DNA of 64,000 nt from Candidatus Woesearchaeota archaeon (GCA_016928835.1 JAFGJW010000001.1:22306-86305), one strand, 5' to 3'; shown: positions 7,541 to 16,726, counted from the stretch's first letter. Program-made: numbers and translations. The notes: a model not told the origin generated them from the sequence alone.

Positions 7541-9688
7541 ATGAGGGAGTACAAAGAGGTGCTGGGTAGATTAAGGAAGGATATTGAACATAAATTCTCC
7601 CAAGCCGAGATTCCCCCAAATCAGGACACCACTTCTCTTTCATTTAGAACGTTTAAACAAGAACAGAAAGAAGAGTTTTCATTGAACACCACCTACGAAA
7701 AGTACTGTGCATTCTCTGCAAAATTCCTCGGGTTTATTAGCTTTGGAAAAAAAACAGAGGAATCTTTGCATGATGAGATTGAAATTGCTGGAATAAATGT
7801 GACACCGCGCGGGGTGATTGCCTCAGCTTTTATGACTCAGCTGATTTCTCTACTTATAGGATTCCCTTTTTTATTTTTAGGGTTCTTGAATTTTGCTTTT
7901 TTCATTGTATGCACAGGCGCCTTTCTCGGTGCAGTTTCCTATACATATCCTGGATTTAGGTCTGAATTGACAAAGATAAATGCACAACAGGAGTCTTTGC
8001 TTGCCATATTATACATGACAATATATATGCGTGTTAATCCGATTCTAGAAAATGCTATGTACTTTGCTTCACAGCATCTAAAAGGTCCAATTGGAAAAGA
8101 TCTCAAACAGTGTTTGTGGCTTGTTGATAATGAGAAGGTAGGGTCGCTTGAAGAAGCAATTCAATATTTTATCCCCTTATGGGTTAAAAGAAATGTAGAT
8201 TTTGTCAAGTCATTGCTTATCCTTTACAGTGTCCTGGAACAGACCAGTAAGGAAAACCAAATAAAAATTTTAGACAAAGCCCTTGATACTATATTGCAGT
8301 CAACATATGAAAGAATGAAACACTATTCTCATGACCTGCAGATACCTGTAACAGTACTCCACACTTTTGGCCTGATGCTCCCTCTTGTTGGATTGATTGC
8401 TTTTCCGATGCTTAGCATATTTATGGCAGACAGCATAAGAATATCATACCTCTTTTTTGGTTATATAATTGTATTGCCAATGTTGTTATTTTTCTTTATT
8501 AGAAGAGTAATTTCAAAAAGACCGGGTGCGTTTTCGTATCCAGATATCTCAAATAATCCATATGTTCCTCCACAAGGGATGTACAAATTAAAGCTAAGAG
8601 ATAAAACCTATCTTGTGCCTGTATTAAGTGTGGCGCTGGCAATCGCCCTGCTGATTGTGTTGCCTGGAGTTAATCATATCTTTTTCTCGACCTTGCCCAC
8701 ATATTTAAAAATGAGAGAAAAGGATTTTCCCGAAGAGGTTATTATACCAGAAGGCATGGAGAATGAATTAACAATTCAAAGTATTTTGCTTACTTTAACT
8801 ATCCCCTTGGGTCTTGCGGTTGGTGTTGCACTTTTTTTCTACGGAAGAAGTGTTCAGAGGATGAAAGTAAGAGAAGATGTGGTGGAGATTGAAGAAGATT
8901 TGCCAGGAGCGCTGTTCCAATTCTCAAACCAATTCACAGAAAAGATACCCATTGAGCAGGCAGTTGAGAATTTTGTCAATGAATATGTGCTTTTAAATCT
9001 TAAAAAGAGAAGTATCTTCTTGTTCTTCTCGGCTATCCTTGATAGAATACAGGATGAAGGGGTAACATTTGCTCAGGCAATTTTTGATAAGAAGGGCGTT
9101 ATTATTAGATACCCTTCTGTATTACTTCGAGAAATCGCCTGGATTATCTCTGAGGGAGAGAGAAAAGGAGCTCAAATTGTTTTTAATATTGTGAACAAAA
9201 TCTCGATTTATTTAGATAATCTAAAGAAAATTAAAGAGTTAATCTATGACTTACTAGCAGAGGTTGTAAGCTCAATTAATATGCAGGCAAGATTCCTGGC
9301 ACCGTTTATTGCTGGTATTGTGGGCTCACTAACCACAGTTATTATCCGGGCCCTTGTTGAAATGGCAAAGAAATTAAGCTCAATAATGGGGCTCCTGCGG
9401 ATTGGAACAAGTGGTGTGAGAGATTCCAACTTTTTTTCAGGATTTATAGAATTTTCACAGATTATCCCCCCAACCATGTTCCAGGTATTGGTTGGTATAT
9501 ATATGGTCGAAACAGTCTTTTTGTTGTCATTTTTAGCAAATGGTGTTGAAAACGGCTTTGATGCTGTATCCAGGGATATGACTATAGCGAGAAATATGAC
9601 AATGGCAATCATTGTTTATGTCCTTATATCTGTTGTATCAACATTAGCCCTCACCTCTTTGGTTGGAAGAGGAACCGCTATGACTTAA
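7541..9688 (+). CDS. Type IV pilus/archaellum-type assembly membrane protein with two GspF/FlaJ domains
   Basis: 715 residues. After a soluble N-terminus of about 85 residues come two copies of the type II secretion F (GspF/FlaJ/TadC) arrangement. A paired hydrophobic segment lies at about 95-140, with a helical cytoplasmic part and then LPLVGLIAFPMLSIF at about 280. A second unit has segments near 355, 420 and 580-700. It forms the inner-membrane platform on which a GspE/FlaI-type ATPase acts. The ATPase gene lies three genes downstream on the other strand. Archaeal homologues often have this duplicated form. Its substrate may be the two pilin-like proteins that follow within 5 bases. Confidence 0.82.
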   Translation: MREYKEVLGRLRKDIEHKFSQAEIPPNQDTTSLSFRTFKQEQKEEFSLNTTYEKYCAFSAKFLGFISFGKKTEESLHDEIEIAGINVTPRGVIASAFMTQLISLLIGFPFLFLGFLNFAFFIVCTGAFLGAVSYTYPGFRSELTKINAQQESLLAILYMTIYMRVNPILENAMYFASQHLKGPIGKDLKQCLWLVDNEKVGSLEEAIQYFIPLWVKRNVDFVKSLLILYSVLEQTSKENQIKILDKALDTILQSTYERMKHYSHDLQIPVTVLHTFGLMLPLVGLIAFPMLSIFMADSIRISYLFFGYIIVLPMLLFFFIRRVISKRPGAFSYPDISNNPYVPPQGMYKLKLRDKTYLVPVLSVALAIALLIVLPGVNHIFFSTLPTYLKMREKDFPEEVIIPEGMENELTIQSILLTLTIPLGLAVGVALFFYGRSVQRMKVREDVVEIEEDLPGALFQFSNQFTEKIPIEQAVENFVNEYVLLNLKKRSIFLFFSAILDRIQDEGVTFAQAIFDKKGVIIRYPSVLLREIAWIISEGERKGAQIVFNIVNKISIYLDNLKKIKELIYDLLAEVVSSINMQARFLAPFIAGIVGSLTTVIIRALVEMAKKLSSIMGLLRIGTSGVRDSNFFSGFIEFSQIIPPTMFQVLVGIYMVETVFLLSFLANGVENGFDAVSRDMTIARNMTMAIIVYVLISVVSTLALTSLVGRGTAMT

Positions 9689-9692
9689 TAAA

Positions 9693-10058
9693 ATGGAGAA
9701 TATATTTTTTAAATATGGGATAATCATTGTTGGTGCAGCAGTAATAGCACTCTTAATCAGTTTTTCTTTTAATGCATTGCACGAGACAGCAGTTGGCAAT
9801 CAAGAAATGCAACAGGATTTTTCCGGGAGCGCAACAGAGCTTAAACTCGCTCTTATTCGATATTGTGATTATTGTCTCAAGCCTCAAGTGAGCCAGGATT
9901 GCTTTATTATTAATGTTAATCTAATAGGAGGAGATTTAACAATCCAGGATTTTTTGGAATTTGAGAACATTGTCTTAGGGACAGATATTACTTCTGGAAA
10001 GAGTGTAGTTAAAATTAAAAACATCAATAATTTATGCATGGTAGATAAGCTGGAATGA
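9693..10058 (+). CDS. Pilin-like single-pass protein
   Basis: 121 residues. A short charged start (MENIFFKYG) leads into one strongly hydrophobic helix (residues 9-28), followed by an extracellular-type domain with four cysteines. This is the architecture of archaeal type IV pilin-like proteins, though no clear class III peptidase site (Lys/Arg-Gly before the helix) is present. It begins four bases after the GspF-like gene and overlaps the next gene by four bases (ATGA), so all three are one transcription unit. Function by context: minor pilin or pilus-associated component. Confidence 0.6.
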   Translation: MENIFFKYGIIIVGAAVIALLISFSFNALHETAVGNQEMQQDFSGSATELKLALIRYCDYCLKPQVSQDCFIINVNLIGGDLTIQDFLEFENIVLGTDITSGKSVVKIKNINNLCMVDKLE

Positions 10059-10573
10059 AAAAAGGAGATATAAGCATTACAACAGTTTTTATTATCTTTA
10101 TTACTTTAGCCAGCATACTATTGTTATTGGGGCTCTTTTCAACTAAACTGCCAACTTTTGCCAAAGAGATGTACTGCAAAACTTTTTTCTATATCCATTC
10201 TTCTGTATTTATCCCAAAAAATTTCAGAGCTGAGCAGAGCTATTGCTTAGACACAAAATTACTCAAGCCGCCTATTACCCTTACAAATGAGACAGAACTC
10301 AATACAAGTATCTTGGCACACATGCTGGCATGTTGGGAGTACGCAGAGCGGGGAAAATATAACAAGAACCAGCTGTGCTATGAATTAGTCATCGGACCAA
10401 GTGTTAAGACCCCTGTGTCTGTAACTGAGACCCAGATCAATGGTATTCTAGTAGAAAACGGTGTTACTAATGTCTTCTCAACAGACAATTTTGACTGGGC
10501 TGTAGATGACGAGTTTACTGAGAACCAAAAGATACTAATAGAATATGTTAATGGAAAAATAAAAGTTACCTAG
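10055..10573 (+). CDS. Pilin-like protein with class III-type signal start
   Basis: 172 residues. MKKGDISITTVFIIF begins with the KKGD-type charged start and one hydrophobic helix (about 6-28), consistent with a type IV prepilin-like leader. The exported domain has paired cysteines (for example at CKTF, YCLDTK, ACWEY and QLCYE), suggesting disulfides. It ends at base 10573, overlapping by four bases the end of the convergent ATPase gene. Likely a pseudopilin or pilus component; no family name can be given with confidence. Confidence 0.6.
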   Translation: MKKGDISITTVFIIFITLASILLLLGLFSTKLPTFAKEMYCKTFFYIHSSVFIPKNFRAEQSYCLDTKLLKPPITLTNETELNTSILAHMLACWEYAERGKYNKNQLCYELVIGPSVKTPVSVTETQINGILVENGVTNVFSTDNFDWAVDDEFTENQKILIEYVNGKIKVT

Positions 10574-12867
10574 GGTTTATTATTTATCTTTCTTTTCTTA
10601 ATCTCTTTTTCAAACCAATTGTTCCATTCAAACCACACAATTTCATGGTCTAAAACTCCCTTTTCCTCCTTTACTTTCTCAACAAAATTATGGAACATAT
10701 CATTACAGAGAATGACAAAACCTGCTTCAAGCATGTCATCATCCTTGAGCTCTTCTGCTTTTTGCACCAATGTTTGTCTATACTTGGCCCTCAAAAGAAT
10801 ATTATTCCAAACTGCATCCCAATTGCCAGCAAAATCAGGAATATTACCAGCTATTGTTTTCAAGATTTCTGACTCCCCATTAATGAGTTCATCTGTTGGT
10901 ACGAGTTCATCTGTTTTTGCGTCGTATTTCATAAGATCAAGAAAAGCGCCCTCAATTAAGGGATCCTCTTCCCATGTTTTCCTTACCTCTGTTATCTGGG
11001 TTATTCTCCTGTATCTATGCAACCCATCAGCAGATTTTATTGGGGTGGATATTATACATATATCAGTTGCCTTAAAACTTGTTTTTGGTATCCCAATGTC
11101 ATTTACAACCCTGTCATATATACCATATGGAGAATCTCCGTGGATTGTTCCTGCAACCACATTTGCAGCTGCTCCTACACGCATAGCTTCATAGAGTGCA
11201 ATAGCTTCTTTGCTTCTTACCTCTCCAACTATAAGCGAGGAATCTCCTAGTCTTAGAGTTGTTCTAATTCCATCAGATGCACTAACCTCGCTTGTTCCCT
11301 GGGACAATGCTGATGCAACTTTCATTGATTGGATATTAAAACCGAGACTTCTAAGAGAGGATACAGGTAGTTCCAGTGTGTCCTCAATAGTTATCACCCT
11401 ATATCGCCTCATTATCTCAATCATCAAGGCTGAGAGAAACGATGTTTTCCCAGAGCTTCTTGTACCGCAAATTAACATTGTTCTAGTACCATCTACAAGG
11501 AAACTTAAGAGTCCAGCTGCTAGGGGATTAATCATTTTGTATTTAATAAATAATGGAAGTGTCCATGGGTCATCTCTATGCCTTCGGAATGAGAAAGCAA
11601 GCCCAGTTGGATTCAGCGGGAGAGTAATGGCAGCAACTCTTGTCCTAGCTCCAGGGAGCTCAAGCTCAGTATCAAGCACTGGGTTGGCTTCATCAAGAGG
11701 CCTGCCAGATATCATCCTCAACTTTGAAGCCCAGGATTCTGCTTCTGTGGTTGTTGTAATAATATTTGTTTCACAATCATCATATTTGCCATGTACAATA
11801 AATATTGGAACATGTCCCATCGGACTATTAATTGAAATATCTTGGATATTTTCATCCTGCAACAAGACTTCTATTAAACCAAACCCGACCGTGTATCTCA
11901 CAAGGATAGCAGTCAATTCGACAACATCTTTCTCTCTAAGTTTTATATTCCTGTATGATGCTAATTCTTCAATTAGATCCATGCCGACATTGAAAAAGAC
12001 CTCTCTCATTCTTTTTGGATCAACAAACTCAGATTTTTTCGGCTTGTGTTCAGCCATTATCTTCCTTGCTGCGTCAAGCAACTCATATTTTTCTTCACTT
12101 AACTTGAATTCAGGAGGCAGCATATGAAATAAGAGTTTCACTGAATCTGGCAGCTTAAATATGGTGACTTCTGTGTCTTCTGCAATTGAGTAGTTGTCAA
12201 TCTCAATACCCTCTTTTGGATAGGAGGCCATTAGTTTTGTATACATAAAATCTGGTTTGATAACCGGGTTGAAAATGCGCCGGTACACTGATCTGTCCCC
12301 TATCTCATAGCCAGCTAAATGTGGTTGAGCTATTACTACCAATTTTGTTCTTTCTAACAGATTCATTAGGTAATCAAGAAGGGAGATATATTTGGACAGG
12401 CATTCGACACTCTCTCTGTCAACTGTTTTTTCCTGGATTATCTTCTCTTGTCTTCTTATTCTTCTTAACTCAACAAAGGCTCCAAGAGGATCTTTTAATA
12501 ATAGATTAAATAGTATATCTTGAAGCTGATTATACCAAACATCTGTATATCTCTTGCAATTATCAAAATTCAGGGCATGATAGCTGAACATATTTTTTTC
12601 TTTTGTCAGATGGAGGTATAGTTTGGCAATTTCATTCAGTAATTGGGTCTGTTCATAGTCATATTCATATTCTCTCTTCTGGAAAAAAACTATCTTTGTG
12701 ATTCCTTTTGTCTGGGCTAATTTTTCACAAGTTTTTGCCATACATAGAGCATTATCTTCTACTGATGGGATAAGTGTTGTTTTAGAAAAATCACCCCTTA
12801 ACACATTATCCTCTCCTTCTCTGTCCACGCTAAAAACAGGTTCCCCAGGTGTATTTTCAAATGCCAT
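10570..12867 (-). CDS. Type II/IV secretion system ATPase, GspE/FlaI/TadA family
   Basis: 765-residue cytoplasmic motor ATPase. A long N-terminal domain (about 330 residues) precedes the catalytic core: Walker A ICGTRSSGKTSF near residue 470, an Asp-box like ITIEDTLELPV, a Walker B region SSLIVGEVRSKEA, and the His-box stretch VVAGTIHGDSPYG. These are the standard motifs of secretion NTPases. It would hydrolyse ATP to drive pilin insertion at the GspF-like platform encoded on the opposite strand. Length exceeds FlaI (about 550) because of the N-terminal extension. Divergent from the coiled-coil gene at 12930, with a shared A/T-rich promoter interval. Confidence 0.92.
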   Translation of the reverse strand: MAFENTPGEPVFSVDREGEDNVLRGDFSKTTLIPSVEDNALCMAKTCEKLAQTKGITKIVFFQKREYEYDYEQTQLLNEIAKLYLHLTKEKNMFSYHALNFDNCKRYTDVWYNQLQDILFNLLLKDPLGAFVELRRIRRQEKIIQEKTVDRESVECLSKYISLLDYLMNLLERTKLVVIAQPHLAGYEIGDRSVYRRIFNPVIKPDFMYTKLMASYPKEGIEIDNYSIAEDTEVTIFKLPDSVKLLFHMLPPEFKLSEEKYELLDAARKIMAEHKPKKSEFVDPKRMREVFFNVGMDLIEELASYRNIKLREKDVVELTAILVRYTVGFGLIEVLLQDENIQDISINSPMGHVPIFIVHGKYDDCETNIITTTTEAESWASKLRMISGRPLDEANPVLDTELELPGARTRVAAITLPLNPTGLAFSFRRHRDDPWTLPLFIKYKMINPLAAGLLSFLVDGTRTMLICGTRSSGKTSFLSALMIEIMRRYRVITIEDTLELPVSSLRSLGFNIQSMKVASALSQGTSEVSASDGIRTTLRLGDSSLIVGEVRSKEAIALYEAMRVGAAANVVAGTIHGDSPYGIYDRVVNDIGIPKTSFKATDICIISTPIKSADGLHRYRRITQITEVRKTWEEDPLIEGAFLDLMKYDAKTDELVPTDELINGESEILKTIAGNIPDFAGNWDAVWNNILLRAKYRQTLVQKAEELKDDDMLEAGFVILCNDMFHNFVEKVKEEKGVLDHEIVWFEWNNWFEKEIKKRKINNKP

Positions 12868-12929
12868 GTTTCAGTAACATTTATTATCCAGCTAATATTT
12901 TAATGATGTAATCGTTTATATAATTTATT

Positions 12930-13370
12930 ATGACAGATATTATGACAGAACAAAAATCTCCTCAAAGACAGCAACCCAAGACAGCTCCAGATATTAATAT
13001 TAAGCTGAGTAGAGAGATTAATGAAATAATGAGAAGACTTAGAATTCTTGAAGAGAGATACACTAACCTCAGAAAAAAAAATCAGCTCACTGATCAGAAT
13101 ATGTTGGACACATCTAAAAAAATTATGGAAGAGTTAAAGATATCTCAGAGTACAATAACTGAGCTAAAACGTGAACTGCAGGATATGAATTCAAAAATTA
13201 CTGTGCTTGCAGAAGAGATTCAGTCATGTGTTCCAAAACGGGATTTCGATATGGTCAGCAGATATTTAGATTTCTGGGAGCCAATGAATTTTCTTAGCAG
13301 AGAAGAATCAGAAAAAATTGTACAGGAGTTTATGAGAAATACCAAAACTTATTTAAAGTCTAAAAAATAA
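12930..13370 (+). CDS. Coiled-coil protein with FlaC/D/E-like tail
   Basis: 146 residues. Residues 25-95 form a long charged heptad-type coiled coil (INEIMRRLRILEERY and following). The C-terminus YLDFWEPMNFLSREE followed by a helix resembles the short conserved segment that ends archaellum accessory proteins FlaD/FlaE. It sits between the secretion ATPase (divergent) and another coiled-coil gene 12 bases downstream, so a structural role in the pilus machine is likely. The resemblance is by eye. Confidence 0.55.
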   Translation: MTDIMTEQKSPQRQQPKTAPDINIKLSREINEIMRRLRILEERYTNLRKKNQLTDQNMLDTSKKIMEELKISQSTITELKRELQDMNSKITVLAEEIQSCVPKRDFDMVSRYLDFWEPMNFLSREESEKIVQEFMRNTKTYLKSKK

Positions 13371-13381
13371 TTTTTATTACT

Positions 13382-13993
13382 ATGGTACAGCCAACTGCAC
13401 AGGGTTCGCCTATTAACCTTATACTACAGATGAGACAGCAGGGTTTGTCCAATAATCAAATAATTCAAAATCTGCAAAGACAGGGTTATTCAAACACACA
13501 AATATTTGATGCTATGAACCAGGCAGAGGTTAAAAATGCTGTTGAAAAGGTGCCGCCCGAATTCATCTCTCAACAGCCCGAATATCCAATACCTTCTGGT
13601 CAGCCACCTATGTCACAACAAATGTCTGCTCAAACAGATGATGATTACCATCAGGAAGATACTGCAAAAACAGAGGAATTGATAGAAGCTATTATAGATG
13701 AGAAATGGTCTGACTTGCTGAAGAACGTTAATAAGATTATTGAATGGAAAAATAGAGCTGAGTCTAGAATAGCTGCTATGGAGATGAAAGTTGATAATCT
13801 TAAAGAAAACTTTGATCAGCTGCATAGAGCAGTATTGGGCAAAATAGGGGAATATGACAAAAATATCCTGGATGTCGGTACAGAAATTAAAGCAATGGAA
13901 AAGGTATTTGCTAAAGTTTTGCCTGCATTCACAGAAAATGTGCATGAGCTCTCTAGAATAACAGATAGACTTAAATCAGGAGAGAGTGAATAA
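13382..13993 (+). CDS. Coiled-coil protein with N-terminal helical pair, pilus locus
   Basis: 203 residues. The first 45 contain two similar helical units (LRQQ-type: MRQQGLSNNQIIQNLQRQGY then SNTQIFDAMNQAE), like a small UBA-type bundle. A Pro/Gln-rich linker follows, then a long coiled coil (about 95-200). No known catalytic motif. Co-directional with the preceding coiled-coil gene and convergent with the three membrane-protein paralogues; probably a cytoplasmic scaffold of the secretion system. Confidence 0.55.
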   Translation: MVQPTAQGSPINLILQMRQQGLSNNQIIQNLQRQGYSNTQIFDAMNQAEVKNAVEKVPPEFISQQPEYPIPSGQPPMSQQMSAQTDDDYHQEDTAKTEELIEAIIDEKWSDLLKNVNKIIEWKNRAESRIAAMEMKVDNLKENFDQLHRAVLGKIGEYDKNILDVGTEIKAMEKVFAKVLPAFTENVHELSRITDRLKSGESE

Positions 13994-14004
13994 TTCTAAT
14001 ACGT

Positions 14005-14571
14005 TTAAGGGCCCTTACCTATCCACAGGGCAGCGAAAAGCATTATAAATAGTATTGCCAATATCCCTAATACCTTCGGGTGAAACAAAGTTGCTCCAAG
14101 GTTTTCCTGAAAACTGCCGCTCGCGACATTTCCATCGCCTCTTGCATAGCTTGTTGCTTGGGTAAGAGAACTTGTATTTTGATCATTAAGATATGGGCCA
14201 GCCTTCTGCCCAATAACATGGGAAATTGCTAATAATGCAATGATAATGGTGAAGATTAGTGTCCATGTGCCAAATGTCTGGGGTATTGTCTCAACCCAGA
14301 CAGCGCCAAATGCTTCTTTGGCAATATTAAGAAAAACATAAATAACAACTAAGATGATGAACCAGGGAATAGCATATCTTACAATTTCTATTGCATCGCT
14401 TGAGAAGATAAACAGAATTGCCACAACAAAAGCAAATAATGCGTCAATGCCTTTATTCCCGCCCAAAGGTTTTTTAAATTGGAGCACGGCATAGACTGCA
14501 ACAAAAATAAACAGGATAATAAATATATTAGAGAAGTGCTCCAGAAAAACAATATCGAGGAAAGTTGCCAT
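14005..14571 (-). CDS. Four-helix membrane protein, third of three tandem paralogues
   Basis: 188 residues: hydrophobic segments near 15-33, 42-62, 68-84 and 92-115, plus a C-terminal helix around 165-185. The start region (FIILFIFVAVYAVLQFKKPLGG, split here as a helix then a basic loop) matches the equivalent part of its two neighbours. The family is not identified. As part of a three-gene unit inside a pilus locus it may form a membrane complex with its paralogues. Confidence 0.6.
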   Translation of the reverse strand: MATFLDIVFLEHFSNIFIILFIFVAVYAVLQFKKPLGGNKGIDALFAFVVAILFIFSSDAIEIVRYAIPWFIILVVIYVFLNIAKEAFGAVWVETIPQTFGTWTLIFTIIIALLAISHVIGQKAGPYLNDQNTSSLTQATSYARGDGNVASGSFQENLGATLFHPKVLGILAILFIMLFAALWIGKGP

Positions 14572-14574
14572 CTT

Positions 14575-15144
14575 TTATTTCATCACACCTTTAAACCATT
14601 CATTGAAGGGCTTTCTCTTTTTCTCTTCATCTTCTTCACGTGTTATGAAAGCTACAATCAACCCGAACACCAAGAGAATAATAACAAGCGTAATGGTCTC
14701 ATCATCAAAGAGCCATGCAAGCCATGAAGGCGTATTTCCTAGCCAGCCTGCTGAACCTATGAATATTAACGCAACAGCAATAACTGAAATCATAACTACA
14801 ATTCCTACCAAGCTTGAGCCGCCTATATTTACATCTTTTCCAAAAACACCAATTAACAACAAAGTCATCATAAAAACTACCATTAGCAGGGATACATTTG
14901 GCAGGGCTGAATTAATAATAACAACCACATCTGCTCCAGGCGGATAAGTGTTCATGACGTGCGGTATAATGACTGCCAGGCCAATTACCAGTGCTACAAC
15001 CTTGTTGAACGGCCTCTTATTGTCTCCAAGAATATTTGATTTTTGTAAGACTGCAAAAGTTATTGTAAAAACCAGGAGAAAGGGCAGCAAAACATCTAGC
15101 ATTCCATAACTCTCCAATACTTTAATTATATCAGCAAAATTCAT
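14575..15144 (-). CDS. Four- to five-helix membrane protein, second of three tandem paralogues
   Basis: 189 residues. The N-terminus LPFLLVFTITFAVLQKSNIL is nearly superimposable on the LPFLLIFTIIFAILEKSKIF of the upstream paralogue, followed by a Phe-Asn-rich loop and helices near 45-62, 75-98, 108-130 and 145-165. The last 15 residues are Lys/Glu-rich and cytoplasmic. It overlaps the upstream gene by four bases and is three bases from the downstream gene. Function unknown; see the finding on the trio. Confidence 0.62.
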   Translation of the reverse strand: MNFADIIKVLESYGMLDVLLPFLLVFTITFAVLQKSNILGDNKRPFNKVVALVIGLAVIIPHVMNTYPPGADVVVIINSALPNVSLLMVVFMMTLLLIGVFGKDVNIGGSSLVGIVVMISVIAVALIFIGSAGWLGNTPSWLAWLFDDETITLVIILLVFGLIVAFITREEDEEKKRKPFNEWFKGVMK

Positions 15145-15746
15145 TTTTCTTCATCCTCCTTCTTACCTGTTTTAAATCCTAGAAAGCTCTTTTCTTTTGA
15201 CGGTGAAGATGTTATCCAAGACATCAATCCAATCAATACAAGGGTTAAGATAAGAGCACCGAATGCAGCAGAGCTGATATTGTTGACAATATAATCCCAT
15301 ACAAACGTCAGCCATGGTGTGCCATCTTCGGTTTTAATTGCGTGAAGGAAAATAAGCAAGATACTGACAAACATAATCACATAGAATATTGCTTTATACT
15401 GGCTTAATAGGTCGAACTCTTCCTTGCCGCTGTGGAAAGTACCCACTAAAAGCAGGAAACAGACAGCCAACAGCAGGAGAATGGTTATATTGGCTGCAGC
15501 CTCGTTAATAGCAGCTACAAGTCTTGTACTGGCAACAGCTAGAAAAGCAGTAACAAATGCAAACATACTATTAAGATTCTTTTTTGTGTATTCTATGTTG
15601 TCAATAGTCTCAGTTCCAAATATCTTTGATTTCTCCAGAATTGCAAAGATGATTGTAAATATTAATAAGAAGGGAAGCACAACTTCGTAAACGCCAATCT
15701 TCTCCAAAAACTGAATCGCTCCTCTGAATGGAGTTTCATCTGCCAT
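15141..15746 (-). CDS. Five-helix membrane protein, first of three tandem paralogues
   Basis: 201 residues with helices around 18-37, 52-70, 77-98, 110-128 and 150-172 and a Lys/Glu-rich cytoplasmic tail. Motif FLEKIGVYEVVLPFLLIFT at the start is the family's recurring opening (compare VLESYGMLDVLLPFLL in the next gene). A TATA box (TATATAAATT, about 15768-15777) lies 25-30 bases before the ATG, so this is the leaderless first gene of the trio. No enzymatic motif seen. Confidence 0.62.
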   Translation of the reverse strand: MADETPFRGAIQFLEKIGVYEVVLPFLLIFTIIFAILEKSKIFGTETIDNIEYTKKNLNSMFAFVTAFLAVASTRLVAAINEAAANITILLLLAVCFLLLVGTFHSGKEEFDLLSQYKAIFYVIMFVSILLIFLHAIKTEDGTPWLTFVWDYIVNNISSAAFGALILTLVLIGLMSWITSSPSKEKSFLGFKTGKKEDEEK

Positions 15747-15807
15747 ATTGTAGTATAAGATAGATGTTGCTATATAAATTTTTTGATTTTATTGAGAGAG
15801 GAAAAAG

Positions 15808-15876
15808 ATGCTAGTTTTTCTAAAAATAGGTCTATTTATACTTGTGATAGTTACTGGTTTTTTGTTATTTGTGTAA
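15808..15876 (+). CDS. Possible 22-residue membrane peptide
   Basis: MLVFLKIGLFILVIVTGFLL plus two residues: one hydrophobic helix. The purine-rich GAGAGAGG stands six bases before the ATG. It lies alone between two divergent units. Short hydrophobic frames occur by chance in A/T-rich DNA, so only the ribosome-binding site supports it. Confidence 0.3.
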   Translation: MLVFLKIGLFILVIVTGFLLFV

Positions 15877-15900
15877 CACCTATGCCTGTCAAAATGATTG

Positions 15901-16338
15901 TTATCTGGGGAGTGTGTTTTTCTCTTTTCTCTCATCCCACCACGCCGCACCTGAGTCTAAAAGATCTGGATACTCTTTTTTAGGCTTCCTCCCGCCGGAT
16001 TCCTCTTTTTTTTCTTCTGATTCTGTCTTCTTTGATAAATATGTTCCAATGTACTCTTTCAATTGACCCCTTGCGTGGCAGTATACATTCCACGGAGCAT
16101 CTAACATTCTTTCCATCCATCTTGGTATCTGAACACTTTGTGCCATCTCTTCAATTCTAGATGCTAATCTGTTCATCATATTCAGCATGTCGTCCAAAAC
16201 TGGGATGTAATCTGGCACAGAATCCATTAGCGCCACATTTGCTTCTCCATTATTCTGGACCCCACGTCCTACTCCTTGTCTATAATCTCTTTCTTCTGCG
16301 TGATGTGTGTATTGTTTAAGACCTGTTTCTAAATTCAT
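15901..16338 (-). CDS. Hypothetical hydrophilic protein
   Basis: 145 residues, unassigned. A central helical region (VLDDMLNMMNRLASRIEEMA) is followed by WMERMLDAPWNVYCHARG and a very charged Lys/Glu-rich C-terminus with PKKEYPDLLDSG. Soluble, no signal peptide. AGGTGACAG lies about 8 bases before the ATG and acts as the ribosome-binding site. Neighbour of the pilus locus; no function inferred. Confidence 0.55.
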   Translation of the reverse strand: MNLETGLKQYTHHAEERDYRQGVGRGVQNNGEANVALMDSVPDYIPVLDDMLNMMNRLASRIEEMAQSVQIPRWMERMLDAPWNVYCHARGQLKEYIGTYLSKKTESEEKKEESGGRKPKKEYPDLLDSGAAWWDERKEKNTLPR

Positions 16339-16442
16339 TTTCTGTCACCTTTTCCTTATACTCTCCTTTCTGCCATGTTGTGGGGCTCTACATAAAATAG
16401 TTAGAGAGAGCCCAAGTTTAAATCAAAATAATAATAAGCAGA

Positions 16443-16574
16443 ATGAGGAGCATGAGTAAAGGAGAATGGCAACTTATTCTTATCTTTTCATCTTGTTTTT
16501 TTATTGCCATTTTATATTCCTGTCTAATGCATTTATATTGGGCTTTTCCAGAAAACATAGAAAAGCTTAATTAA
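16443..16574 (+). CDS. Small membrane protein, 43 residues
   Basis: Begins MRSMSKGEWQLILIFSSCFF with one hydrophobic helix and a short C-terminal tail. An alternative start is the second Met. It lies just outside the candidate left attachment site, hence is probably chromosomal. Nothing else is recognisable between 16339 and the attachment repeat. Confidence 0.4.
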   Translation: MRSMSKGEWQLILIFSSCFFIAILYSCLMHLYWAFPENIEKLN

Positions 16575-16714
16575 ATAATAAGGATAGGAGTAATAATAGT
16601 ATTATGGATACTCATAGCTGATTAATATATTAACTATTCTATATAAATCTTAGGTTTATTAATATTAAACAAAATGGTTGAATGGACTGAGTGAGGAGCT
16701 GCTAATTAAATCTA

Positions 16715-16726
16715 AGCCCCTGAAGG
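16715..16726. repeat. Candidate left attachment site: 12-base copy of the tRNA-Thr 3' end
   Basis: AGCCCCTGAAGG is identical and in the same orientation to bases 27603-27614, which cover the discriminator, 3' acceptor strand and part of the T stem of tRNA-Thr. A GC-rich 12-mer is not expected to recur by chance within 11 kb of A/T-rich sequence. The identity stops at both ends, so the repeat is short for an att site. Confidence 0.55.

Noticed and set aside
11210..12127. 305-residue plus-strand frame opposite the secretion ATPase
   Set aside because: It is the antisense of a gene with all Walker motifs; the frame has Ser/Leu-rich shadow composition and no recognisable motif.
15783..15983. 66-residue plus-strand frame before the hypothetical gene at 15901
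   Set aside because: Overlaps that gene antisense; only the short 22-residue frame has a ribosome-binding site.
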